Shown: piece by piece, positions 17,432 through 25,214 of the stretch
Layout: each line of letters starts with the position of its first letter
Position numbering within the stretch: the stretch's first letter is position 1
Source of the DNA: Acidimicrobiia bacterium
GTDB taxonomy: Bacteria; Actinomycetota; Acidimicrobiia; Acidimicrobiales; Ilumatobacteraceae
Assembly: GCA_009923785.1 (NCBI GenBank)
Contig: RFSV01000014.1
Location: forward strand, 1 to 38,640
Direction of reading: 5' to 3'
Length of the DNA stretch: 38,640 bases
Program-made: the position numbers and the translations under genes
Notes under the pieces: model-generated
Databases searched by the model: none
Seen by the model: the letters and a program-made list of their open reading frames with translations, nothing else
Told to the model about the DNA's origin: nothing

Positions 17432-18790
17432 TCAGCCGATCAGCGCGTCGACCACTCGAGACAGAACTCCGCCCACGCGCCCCGCGCTTTCTTGGCGGTC
17501 GACCATCGAAGCGAGGCGATTCGCAGTATTGATTCCGATCCAACGGAGGGGTTCTGGTTCCCATCGCGGTGATCGATGTCCGACAAGGGCCAGATCATCG
17601 GCACCTTCCATGATCAGACGAGCCATGGCCCGTCCAGCCACGTAGGTCGACGTGACTCCGTCCCCGACATAGCCACCCATTCGGCCAACTCGATCATGGA
17701 CATCGAAATCGACCGTCCATGTCCAGTCACGTGGAACGCCGAGGGGTCCACCCCATCGATGAGTGATACGGGTGTCGCGGAGTTCGGGGAACAAGTCGAC
17801 CATCGACTCGAATAGCTGACTGTGAACTCGATCGTCGAAATCGGCCGACGATCGAACGCGAGATCCATAGGAGTATCCGACACCGCGACCACCGAAAGCG
17901 AGACGATCGTCAGCCGTCCGTTGTGCGTAGACGATCTGCCGGCGATAGTCGGACAACGCCTCGCGACCAAAGAGACCGATTCGCTCCCAGATTTTCGGCG
18001 AGAGTGGTTCGGTGGCGATCATCGACGACTGAATGGGAACGACACGACGACCGGAGTCGCGGGCGCCGTACGCCTCCCGGCAGTCGACGACGGAATTCGC
18101 AACGAGTAATCCGTTCGGGGTCTCCACTCGTCCGGAGCCGATCGAGGTCGCCCGCGAATTCTCGTGAATGACGACTCCGCGATCCTCGAGGAGACGGGCC
18201 AATGCTTCGACGAGACGACGTGGGTGGATGACCGCACAGTCGGGCCGAAAGACGCTTTCGTTGTCGACGCGTACTCGCTCGGCCGTGTGGCGTCGGTCGA
18301 GATGGGCAATATGGGTCGCGAAGCCGAATCGTCGATAGTCCTCGATATCGGCCTGGGCCCTGACTTCGTGAGCCGGCCCTCTGATCAACGAGACCGAACC
18401 ACCGTGGGCCACGTCAGCGTCGATCGAATGGCGGAGACACAGGTCGACGACCTCGTTCACGGCCTCGAACATGGTGGTCTGCACAGCGACAGTGCGATCC
18501 TCGCCGATCGAAAAACTGAGATCGGTGAGCGACACCGGAAGCAAACTCGAGAGCCAGCCACCATTTCTCCCACTCGCACCGTGTCCGATGCGTTCAGCCT
18601 CGACGATGTGAACGAGAACCCCGGGGGAGTATTCGGTCAACCAGAACGCCGTCCACAGGCCGGAAAGGCCCCCGCCCACGATCACTGTCTCGGTAGAAGA
18701 CGTGCCGACGAGTGATGAGCGTGTGACTTCCTGCGCTCCTTCGGACCACACGGGGCGCCGGTGGGCTTCGGCGAGAAATCGGTATCTCAC
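17432..18790 (-). CDS. FAD-dependent amine oxidase-like protein (DAO family)
   Basis: 452 residues. The dinucleotide-binding motif VIVGGGLSGLW lies at about 37-47, followed by GASGRNGGWLS, typical of PuuB-like and glycine/D-amino-acid oxidases. The C-terminal GYVGDGVTSTYVAGR closes the FAD site. It should oxidise a primary or secondary amine to an imine or aldehyde; the substrate is unknown. Start GTG 18790 overlaps the panC stop (GTGA), so it is translated with panC and panB. That position is often taken by panD in other genomes, so a part in beta-alanine supply is worth considering, as inference only. Confidence 0.83.
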   Translation of the reverse strand: MRYRFLAEAHRRPVWSEGAQEVTRSSLVGTSSTETVIVGGGLSGLWTAFWLTEYSPGVLVHIVEAERIGHGASGRNGGWLSSLLPVSLTDLSFSIGEDRTVAVQTTMFEAVNEVVDLCLRHSIDADVAHGGSVSLIRGPAHEVRAQADIEDYRRFGFATHIAHLDRRHTAERVRVDNESVFRPDCAVIHPRRLVEALARLLEDRGVVIHENSRATSIGSGRVETPNGLLVANSVVDCREAYGARDSGRRVVPIQSSMIATEPLSPKIWERIGLFGREALSDYRRQIVYAQRTADDRLAFGGRGVGYSYGSRVRSSADFDDRVHSQLFESMVDLFPELRDTRITHRWGGPLGVPRDWTWTVDFDVHDRVGRMGGYVGDGVTSTYVAGRAMARLIMEGADDLALVGHRSPRWEPEPLRWIGINTANRLASMVDRQESAGRVGGVLSRVVDALIG

Positions 18791-19626
18791 GTGAGGATGT
18801 GATTGTCGAGGAGACGGACCCCTCCGGACGAGGCGGCGACGATGACAACGTTCCCGACCTGAGCCGTTCCGACCGGTGCGAGGTCGGTGGAGTCGACGAT
18901 TTCGACGTAGTGGATCACGAGATCGTTGTCGGTCAGAGCCTGGACGATGGAATCGCACAGGGTGGCACTCTCGGTTTGGCCATCGTCGAAGTGCTTTTGC
19001 AGAGAGCGAAGGGAAGTGGGAATGGCCAAAGCATTGCGACGGGACTCGGCGGACAATCGTTCGTTACGGCTCGAGAGTGCGAGGCCGTCGTGGTCCCTGA
19101 CCGTGGGGCACACGACCATCTCGACGTCCAGGTCGAGGTCGGTGATCAGTCGCCTGAGCACCGCGCATTGCTGGAAGTCCTTCTGGCCAAAGAAAGCCTT
19201 GTCGGCTCGTGAAGCGGCAAGGAGCTTGGTGACGACGGTCGCGACCCCGTCGAAATGACCGGGTCGATCTCGACCCTCCCACGCGTCGGTGAGTCGAGCG
19301 ACATGAATCGACGTCGAGAAACCCTCGGGGTACATGCGCTTGGCATCGGGTCGATACACGAGGTCGACACCGAGGGTTTGGCACATGTCGAGATCGCTGT
19401 CGATCGGCGTGGGATAACTGAGAAAGTCCGACGATTCGGAAAACTGAATGGGGTTCACGAAGATCGAAACAACGACGCGATCGCACATGGATCGCGCCCG
19501 TTCGATGAGGGACTGATGACCGGCGTGCAATGCGCCCATCGTCGGAACGAGACCGACAACCTGTCCGTTCGTCTGCCACTTGCGTGTCGTGGACGCGAGA
19601 ACGTCAGGGTCCTCGACGACCTTCAC
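18787..19626 (-). CDS. panC: Pantoate-beta-alanine ligase (pantothenate synthetase)
   Basis: 279 residues, the normal PanC length. It makes pantothenate from pantoate, beta-alanine and ATP. Motifs: PTMGALHAGHQSL (HIGH-like), SIFVNPIQF, EGRDRPGHFDGVATVV, FFGQKDFQQ and LALSSRN (KMSKS-like). Start GTG 19626 follows a GGAAG ribosome-binding site and lies 10 nt after the panB stop; the longer open frame would run back into panB. It shares an operon with panB and the flavoprotein gene downstream. Confidence 0.96.
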   Translation of the reverse strand: MKVVEDPDVLASTTRKWQTNGQVVGLVPTMGALHAGHQSLIERARSMCDRVVVSIFVNPIQFSESSDFLSYPTPIDSDLDMCQTLGVDLVYRPDAKRMYPEGFSTSIHVARLTDAWEGRDRPGHFDGVATVVTKLLAASRADKAFFGQKDFQQCAVLRRLITDLDLDVEMVVCPTVRDHDGLALSSRNERLSAESRRNALAIPTSLRSLQKHFDDGQTESATLCDSIVQALTDNDLVIHYVEIVDSTDLAPVGTAQVGNVVIVAASSGGVRLLDNHILT

Positions 19627-19636
19627 GATCGACTTC

Positions 19637-20470
19637 CTAGCTGAAGGAATGTTCGAGGTCGGGCCACGCACCATCTCGAACCTCGTCGACGTACGTGCGG
19701 GTGGCATCGACGACAATCGATGCGATGTCGGCGTACTGCTTGGCGAATCGATATCGGCACTCGCTGAGACCGAGCACGTCGTGAAGAACGAGCACCTGAC
19801 CAGAACACCCCGGACCGGCTCCGATACCGATGGTGGGAATGGTCAACTTTTCGGTGATCTCAGTGGCGAGATCGTGAGGGACTCCTTCGATCACGACTGC
19901 ACACGCTCCGGCGGCTTCGACCGCTCCCGCGTCTTGTAGGAGCCGGTCCCGACCGCCGGCCTCCAGTCCTGCTTGACGACCTTGGACTCGATGGCCCCCC
20001 ATGCGATGAAAACTCTGCGGGGTCAGACCGATGTGTCCGATGACGGGAATGTCGCATCGGGTGATGGCGGCGATCGTTTCGGCCATCGTGATCCCACCTT
20101 CGAGTTTCACGGCCTCGGCGCCGGACTTGATGAGTGCGATGGACGAGGCGATGGCTTGTTCCGAACTCACCTGATACGAGCCGAAGGGAAGATCTCCGAC
20201 GATCAATGCACGTGGGTGTGCTCGAGCGACACATCGCACGTGGTACTCCATCTCTGCGAGGTCGGCAGGAATCGTCGTCCTTTCGCCTTGGATCACCGTT
20301 GCGGCGGAATCCCCGACGAGAATCATGTCGACTCCGGCTCGGTCGACCAGGCGGGCGAACGTGGCGTCGTAGGCCGTGATCATTGCGATGCGACGACCTT
20401 CTTCTTGGAAACGGGCCAAATCGGGAACGGTGACTTTTCGACGTTCCGGCGACGATTGTCCAGCGATCAC
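19637..20470 (-). CDS. panB: 3-methyl-2-oxobutanoate hydroxymethyltransferase
   Basis: 277 residues. It adds a hydroxymethyl group from methylene-tetrahydrofolate to 2-oxoisovalerate, the first step to pantothenate. Motifs: TAYDATFARL, VGDSAATVIQG (metal and substrate site), EGGITMAETI, GHIGLTPQSFHRMGG and the glutamate in VIEGVP. Start GTG 20470 has AAAGGGGG upstream at a normal distance. The 94 bp before it hold the likely operon promoter (TAGTTT is a weak -10 candidate). Confidence 0.96.
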   Translation of the reverse strand: MIAGQSSPERRKVTVPDLARFQEEGRRIAMITAYDATFARLVDRAGVDMILVGDSAATVIQGERTTIPADLAEMEYHVRCVARAHPRALIVGDLPFGSYQVSSEQAIASSIALIKSGAEAVKLEGGITMAETIAAITRCDIPVIGHIGLTPQSFHRMGGHRVQGRQAGLEAGGRDRLLQDAGAVEAAGACAVVIEGVPHDLATEITEKLTIPTIGIGAGPGCSGQVLVLHDVLGLSECRYRFAKQYADIASIVVDATRTYVDEVRDGAWPDLEHSFS

Positions 20471-20564
20471 GGTGACCCCCTTTCGCGCTCGACGTGACAG
20501 GGGAAACTAGCGAGCCACGCACCAACCGGCACTACCGGTCATCTCGATAATTGTGAATTCGGAC

Positions 20565-21620
20565 TCAGTGCAAGGTGCCCGGCCCTCCACCAGGCCGACT
20601 CTGCTTCCGTGCGAAATCCTGGTACGCAGGAGGTCCTCCGATGGAGGTGGCGGTGAGGATCGCACCGGTGCAGGACTCGGCGAAGACGTCGGCCGCCGCC
20701 GTCAGAAGGCGATTCACCGCCCCGATCGGCAGGTCTGTCGAGGGATTGGTCGAGGCCGGGAAGGTGGTCGGCGAGGTTCCGGTTGCCACGGCGAAGACGC
20801 AATCGCCGTCGTTCATCGAATGGGCGGGTCGAATGGCACGAGCAAGGCCATCGTGCGCCACATCGGCCATCTTTCCGCACTGTGCCTTGTTCAACGGTGC
20901 ATCAGTCGCAACCAGACCGATAGTTGTATTGAGGCTCGAACCCGGCGCCGAGACCAACAGGTCTCGCAAGCGGCGGAGTCTTGTACTGGACAGCGAGGGA
21001 GCGGTCCACCGACCGATGTGCCACGGAAGGCCGGTGTCCGGGTCGATGGGAGAACCAACGGAGTTCACGACAGCCAACGCCGCCACCGTGTATCCGTCGG
21101 CGGTGATCGTGCTCGCCGTGCCGACACCACCTTGGAGGCCACCGGCTCGGGCACCGGTGCCGGCGCCCACCGCGCCGACATCGAACCGAGGACGAGCCTT
21201 ACGGCACGCTCGCGCCCCGAAATCAGCGTCCGGACGGTTGTCGAAGTGGCCGGACCGTCCGAGATCGAAGATCACGGCAGCCGGCACGATGGGAACGACC
21301 CAATTGTGCCGATCACCCACCTTGAACCCTCGACTCTGCTCGGCCAAGAACTTCATGACTCCCGCGACGGCATCGAGTCCGAAGGCACTTCCACCGGTCA
21401 AGCAGATCGCGTCGACGTGAGGAACGAGAGTGTCCGGTCCGAGAAGATCCGTCTCGCGGGTACCCGGGGCCGCACCACGAACCGAGACGCCTCCACGTGT
21501 GCCGGGAGGTAGGAGGACGACGGTGGTTCCCGTTCGCCAGGCACTCGACACGCGCTGGTGGTGACCGACGCGAATTCCGGTGACGTCGCACAAGGAGCCA
21601 AGGCTGGGGACCACATTCAC
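20565..21620 (-). CDS. P1/S58-family self-processing hydrolase (NylC/DmpA-like)
   Basis: 351 residues. The family start CDVTGIRVGHH, ICLTGGSAFGLDA, GAVGAGTGARAGG and the processing site LNTTIGLVATDA are clear. Members cut themselves to expose an N-terminal nucleophile; here the expected cut is between Asn231 and Thr232, as in the nylon-oligomer hydrolase NylC, rather than Gly/Ser as in DmpA. Known members split D-amino-acid, beta-amino-acid or polyamide bonds. It is upstream of panB on the same strand, with a 94-bp gap. Start GTG 21620 lacks a clear ribosome-binding site. Confidence 0.88.
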   Translation of the reverse strand: MNVVPSLGSLCDVTGIRVGHHQRVSSAWRTGTTVVLLPPGTRGGVSVRGAAPGTRETDLLGPDTLVPHVDAICLTGGSAFGLDAVAGVMKFLAEQSRGFKVGDRHNWVVPIVPAAVIFDLGRSGHFDNRPDADFGARACRKARPRFDVGAVGAGTGARAGGLQGGVGTASTITADGYTVAALAVVNSVGSPIDPDTGLPWHIGRWTAPSLSSTRLRRLRDLLVSAPGSSLNTTIGLVATDAPLNKAQCGKMADVAHDGLARAIRPAHSMNDGDCVFAVATGTSPTTFPASTNPSTDLPIGAVNRLLTAAADVFAESCTGAILTATSIGGPPAYQDFARKQSRPGGGPGTLH

Positions 21621-21661
21621 GAGGACATCTTGTCAGCCGGAAGTGAGTGCTCGACCATCGC

Positions 21662-21667
21662 TAACCT
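21662..21667 (+). promoter_or_regulatory. -10 box of the acyltransferase gene (leaderless)
   Basis: TAACCT (TANNNT form) followed by 7 nt and ATG 21675. No ribosome-binding site is visible, as expected for a leaderless message. Confidence 0.45.
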
Positions 21668-21674
21668 TCGATCG

Positions 21675-22352
21675 ATGACCAGCGGCTCGGCTTTCTCTGC
21701 TCCTCGTCGTTCTGGTGCGGCCAAAGCAGTCGACCGCATGATGCATCCTGTGGTCGCTGGGTTGTATGAGCGTTTACGACGGTGGGGAGCGATCGGTCCG
21801 CACAGTCGACGGGGTCGTCGTTTCGGTTCGTTCGGGGAAGGAAGCATCATCTGTTTCCCTTGGTCGACGATCTTCAACGAGCAGTATGTGCACATCGGAC
21901 GCGACACCATGATCGGAGCGGACTGCTCGTTGTCGGCGGGAATGGTGCCCGGTCAGACCTGTCTCACCGACCGAGTGGTGACGATCGGTGATCGTTGCCT
22001 CATCGGAAAGGGAAGCGGCGTAGTCGGCCATTTTTCTATCGAAATCGGCGATGACGTGTGGACGGGTCACCACGTATACATCACTGATCAGAACCATGAC
22101 TACCGTGATATCTCGTCTCCGATCGGGCGACAGTCGATGCCAGAGAAGCCGGTGAAGATCGGGTCTGGTTCTTGGATCGGGTTCGGCTCGGTGATACTTC
22201 CGGGTGCCGAGATCGGGGAGCACGTCGTGATCGGTGCCAACAGTGTCGTCGCCGGTCCGATTCCCTCGTATTCGGTCGCGGTCGGTGCGCCAGCGAGAGT
22301 GATACGACGATTCGAGAACGGTGACTGGGTGTCAGTGGACGAAACAGCGTGA
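21675..22352 (+). CDS. Left-handed beta-helix (hexapeptide) O-acyltransferase
   Basis: 225 residues. Hexapeptide repeats run from about residue 75 to 205 (HIGRDTMIGADCSL, VTIGDRCLIGKGSGVVG, IEIGDDVWTGHHVYI, KIGSGSWIGFGSVILPGAEIG, VVIGANSVVAG). The catalytic histidine is probably in TDQNHDYRD, as in WbbJ and maltose-acetyltransferase relatives. It transfers an acyl group to a sugar or similar hydroxyl, often in surface glycan synthesis; the acceptor is unknown. It is divergent from the self-processing hydrolase, with 54 bp between starts. Confidence 0.88.
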   Translation: MTSGSAFSAPRRSGAAKAVDRMMHPVVAGLYERLRRWGAIGPHSRRGRRFGSFGEGSIICFPWSTIFNEQYVHIGRDTMIGADCSLSAGMVPGQTCLTDRVVTIGDRCLIGKGSGVVGHFSIEIGDDVWTGHHVYITDQNHDYRDISSPIGRQSMPEKPVKIGSGSWIGFGSVILPGAEIGEHVVIGANSVVAGPIPSYSVAVGAPARVIRRFENGDWVSVDETA

Positions 22353-22354
22353 CG

Positions 22355-22867
22355 TCAGGATGCGAGGTCGGCCGGACTCGAGCAGGCCTTCATCCGATTA
22401 GCCACTGTGAAATCGTTGATGTACTCCGACACGGGAGCTCCGTCCACCATCGCCTCGGGAAACGGTGGATTGTCACCAGCGCGTAGGACCTCTGTGTAGT
22501 CGCGCCGATCGGCGATCAGGATCCGGTAATAGTCCGACCAACGGGACACGAGCTCGACGTCGTTCGGGCCGCTCGGTGCAACGGCGATGACGTCGTCGAC
22601 CATCAACTCGACAATGTCGGTTGCCCGGTCGATCAGTCCGGCCCGTTCGCTGAGTGCTCCGGGTCCGACATCGTCGATGCGACGTGAGTCGGCGAGATCG
22701 ACGCGAGCCAAGTTGGCGTCACGACAGATCTGCTCGGCACGAGCCGTCCAGGCGGAGTCCTCGAGTTTGGCCACTGACTCTTTCGGAGGGAAGAACAACG
22801 CCCACACCCAGAACGCCGCGATGATCAGGCTGACAGAGATCAGTAGCGCTCGTACTGCGGTCCTCAT
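22355..22867 (-). CDS. Membrane-anchored protein of unknown function
   Basis: 170 residues from ATG 22867. One hydrophobic segment at about residues 7-25 (ALLISVSLIIAAFWVWALFF), then a soluble part that should lie outside the cell. Two cysteines, in AEQICRDAN and MKACSSP, could form a disulfide. No known domain is recognised. The soluble part is rich in helix-forming, acidic sequence (RATDIVELMVDDVIAVAP, RWSDYYRILIADRRDY). It starts 4 nt after the DoxX-like stop, so the two are co-transcribed. Confidence 0.75.
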   Translation of the reverse strand: MRTAVRALLISVSLIIAAFWVWALFFPPKESVAKLEDSAWTARAEQICRDANLARVDLADSRRIDDVGPGALSERAGLIDRATDIVELMVDDVIAVAPSGPNDVELVSRWSDYYRILIADRRDYTEVLRAGDNPPFPEAMVDGAPVSEYINDFTVANRMKACSSPADLAS

Positions 22868-22871
22868 GGGT

Positions 22872-23429
22872 TCACGAATCTGTGGGCGATGGTTGTGGTC
22901 GGTAACTCGTCGCCAACTGCAGACCGGCACCTCCGACTCCGACGACTCCGGCGATCACGAGGCCCGACCAACCATTGAACGAGACTCCAATGGCCTCGTC
23001 GAGCGACCATTGTCCGGGGCCCATGATGCCGATGGCGAGTGCTCCGAGTGCAATGGTGGCGCAGTACTCCCAGCCTTGGTTGGGTAGGAAAATGAAGAAT
23101 CCGACCTTTCCGTGGGCGACGACGATGGCGACCAGCATGACCCCGATGATTCCGGCCGCGGCCAATGGAGTGAGGAGTCCAGCGGCCAGCATGACTCCGG
23201 CCCCAATTTCGGTCGTTGCAGCCAGACGGGCCTGCCACGTCGGCCACTTCATGCCGATACTGCCGAACCACCCGGCTGTTCCTGACAAACCTCCGCCCCC
23301 GAACACCTTGTTGTAACCGTGGTAGGCGAGAAAAAGGCCGAGACAGAGTCGGAGGATCAACAGTCCACCATTCATCTGATCGACCGAATAGTCACTATCG
23401 ACAACACTGCCAAGAAGTACGGGGGTCAT
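22872..23429 (-). CDS. DoxX-family membrane protein
   Basis: 185 residues with four or five membrane segments. The family signature appears in LRLCLGLFLAYHGYNKVFGGGGLSG, AATTEIGAGVMLAAGLLTPLAAAG and GKVGFFIFLPNQGWEYCATI. DoxX proteins are linked to redox balance and thiol-stress complexes in actinobacteria, but the role of this one is unknown. Start ATG 23429 is preceded by TATCCT at the right distance for a leaderless message. It shares a 42-bp divergent region with the ABC exporter operon. Confidence 0.87.
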   Translation of the reverse strand: MTPVLLGSVVDSDYSVDQMNGGLLILRLCLGLFLAYHGYNKVFGGGGLSGTAGWFGSIGMKWPTWQARLAATTEIGAGVMLAAGLLTPLAAAGIIGVMLVAIVVAHGKVGFFIFLPNQGWEYCATIALGALAIGIMGPGQWSLDEAIGVSFNGWSGLVIAGVVGVGGAGLQLATSYRPQPSPTDS

Positions 23430-23435
23430 GGAACG

Positions 23436-23441
23436 AGGATA
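23436..23441 (-). promoter_or_regulatory. -10 box of the DoxX-like operon (leaderless)
   Basis: Reads TATCCT on the minus strand, 6 nt before ATG 23429. It supports this start over the longer open frame that begins at 23477. Confidence 0.5.
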
Positions 23442-23459
23442 GCCAGGGGCGCAACTGCT

Positions 23460-23465
23460 AGTAAT
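23460..23465 (+). promoter_or_regulatory. -10 box of the ABC exporter operon (leaderless)
   Basis: AGTAAT (TAGTAA if shifted by one base), 6-7 nt before GTG 23472. Weaker than the other examples, but with the same spacing. Confidence 0.35.
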
Positions 23466-23471
23466 TCCGAA

Positions 23472-25214
23472 GTGCAACGAGACGAAGAGGTCGGGCGACT
23501 GCGTCGGGCGGTCGGACTGATGATCGCTCTTGTTTCGTATCGGCCACGGGCTTTCGCAGTCGCCGTCGCCGGCGCGGCAGTCTTTGCCTTCTGCACGGTT
23601 GCCGCATCCTGGGTCGTTCGTTGGCTCGTCGACGACGTGGTGGTGGAAAGATTCGATCGCGGCCGAATCGACGGCTCAGGCCTTCTCGCAGGTATCGGAC
23701 TGCTTATATTGCTGGCTTTGGTTCGCGCCGCCGGTGTCGTCGTTCGACGCACGTGGGCCGGAAAGGCCCAATGGGGAACGGCGAGAGACCTGAGTGAAGA
23801 GGTTCTCCATTCGGTTGTGGCGCAGCCGGTCTCGTGGCACCGTCGTCAATCGACTGGTGACCTGAGCACCAGAGTTGGCGTCGACGTCGAGGCGGCGGTG
23901 GCGGTGATGGCCCCCATGCCGTTCGCTAGTTCGGTGATCTTCATGATGCTGATCGCGGCCGCTGGAATGATTGCGGTCGACGCGTGGCTCGGCGCAGTTG
24001 CCGCCATTGTGTTCCCGATTCTCATTTTGATGAACGTTTCGTACCAGCGACGTGTCGACCAGTGGTATGACCTGGCTCAGAGCGAACTCGGCGATCTATC
24101 GGCCGCCGCTCACGAAAGCTTCGAAGGCGTGACAGTGGTGAAGGCCTTCGGGGCCGAAAGTCGAGAGACCGAGAAGTTGGCCGGAATCGCTTCGAGAGTT
24201 CGGGGTGCCCGGGTTCAAGCGATTCGGCTTCGCTCGGCATTCGAAACGCTCCTCGACGTCGTGCCGAACGCAACCAATGTGGGCATCGTTCTGTTGGGAA
24301 GTATTCGCGTCCGAGACGGGCATCTCACCCTTGGAGAGTTGACGTCTTTTGTGTATTTGTTCACTCTTCTCGTTTTTCCCCTGCGGATCATCGGCTATGC
24401 GCTATCGGAGTACCCCCGATCGCAAGCCGGATACGCGCGATTCCGTTCTCTCGTCGATCAAGATCGGGGTCCCGATCCTCGTAGCCAGTTCGTGCCGGCA
24501 ACCGAATTCGTGGCCGAAAAAGTCACGGTGGCCCACGAGCCCGGAAGACCGGTCGTATTCGACGTCTCGTTGAAGATTGTCCAAGGATCGACCATGGTGA
24601 TCGTTGGGTCGACCGGCTCCGGCAAAACGTCGCTGATCGAAGCACTGTGTGGACACCTCCCTGTGGAGTCGGGAACGATTCGATCGCCGTTCACCAGGCC
24701 AGCACTCGTCTTCCAGGAGCCGTTCCTCGTGAGCGGCTCGGTTGCCGAGAATGTGAGATTCGGTCGGGACATCTCGTCGGACGCTGTTCGACGTGCACTA
24801 CGGATCTCCGAAGCGAGTTTCGTGGACGACCTTCCCTTCGGGCTCGACACGGTGATTGGGGAGCGAGGTGTCGGTTTGTCCGGAGGGCAACGCCAGCGAG
24901 TCGCCTTGGCTCGTGCGCTGGTCGGCGAACCCGACGTTGTGTTCCTCGACGATGTGACGAGCGCCCTCGATCCTTCGACCGAATCACAAGTGCTTGCCAA
25001 CATCACTCGCGAATGCCGCGGAATCACCATCGTTGCCGTCGCCAGCCGGCCGACACTCATGAGCCGCAGTGACCTCGTGGTCTTCCTCGAGAACGGTCGA
25101 CTCCGATCGACGGGGACTCACACTGAGCTCCTACGAAGCGATCCGTCGTATCGAGAGTTGATGATGGCCTACGACTCCGAAAAGTCGACGACCGAATCAG
25201 AGGGGTCGAGATGA
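23472..25214 (+). CDS. ABC exporter half-transporter, degenerate catalytic site
   Basis: 580 residues from GTG 23472: six-helix membrane domain (about 1-320) followed by a nucleotide-binding domain. Walker A GSTGSGKT at 379-386 and signature LSGGQ at 469-473 are normal. The Walker B block is VVFLDDVTSALD, with Asp494 in place of the catalytic glutamate, and the switch histidine is replaced by Ser525 (AVASRPTL). This is the pattern of the non-hydrolysing half of heterodimeric exporters such as TM287/288. Its partner is the next gene, joined by an ATGA overlap. The open frame reaches back to 23319, but that part runs antisense through the DoxX-like gene. The substrate is unknown. Confidence 0.92.
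   Translation: MQRDEEVGRLRRAVGLMIALVSYRPRAFAVAVAGAAVFAFCTVAASWVVRWLVDDVVVERFDRGRIDGSGLLAGIGLLILLALVRAAGVVVRRTWAGKAQWGTARDLSEEVLHSVVAQPVSWHRRQSTGDLSTRVGVDVEAAVAVMAPMPFASSVIFMMLIAAAGMIAVDAWLGAVAAIVFPILILMNVSYQRRVDQWYDLAQSELGDLSAAAHESFEGVTVVKAFGAESRETEKLAGIASRVRGARVQAIRLRSAFETLLDVVPNATNVGIVLLGSIRVRDGHLTLGELTSFVYLFTLLVFPLRIIGYALSEYPRSQAGYARFRSLVDQDRGPDPRSQFVPATEFVAEKVTVAHEPGRPVVFDVSLKIVQGSTMVIVGSTGSGKTSLIEALCGHLPVESGTIRSPFTRPALVFQEPFLVSGSVAENVRFGRDISSDAVRRALRISEASFVDDLPFGLDTVIGERGVGLSGGQRQRVALARALVGEPDVVFLDDVTSALDPSTESQVLANITRECRGITIVAVASRPTLMSRSDLVVFLENGRLRSTGTHTELLRSDPSYRELMMAYDSEKSTTESEGSR

Noticed and set aside
20525-20539. ACCGG-CACTA-CCGGT hairpin after the P1-family hydrolase gene
   Set aside because: The stem is only 5 bp with no T-run, too weak to call a terminator.
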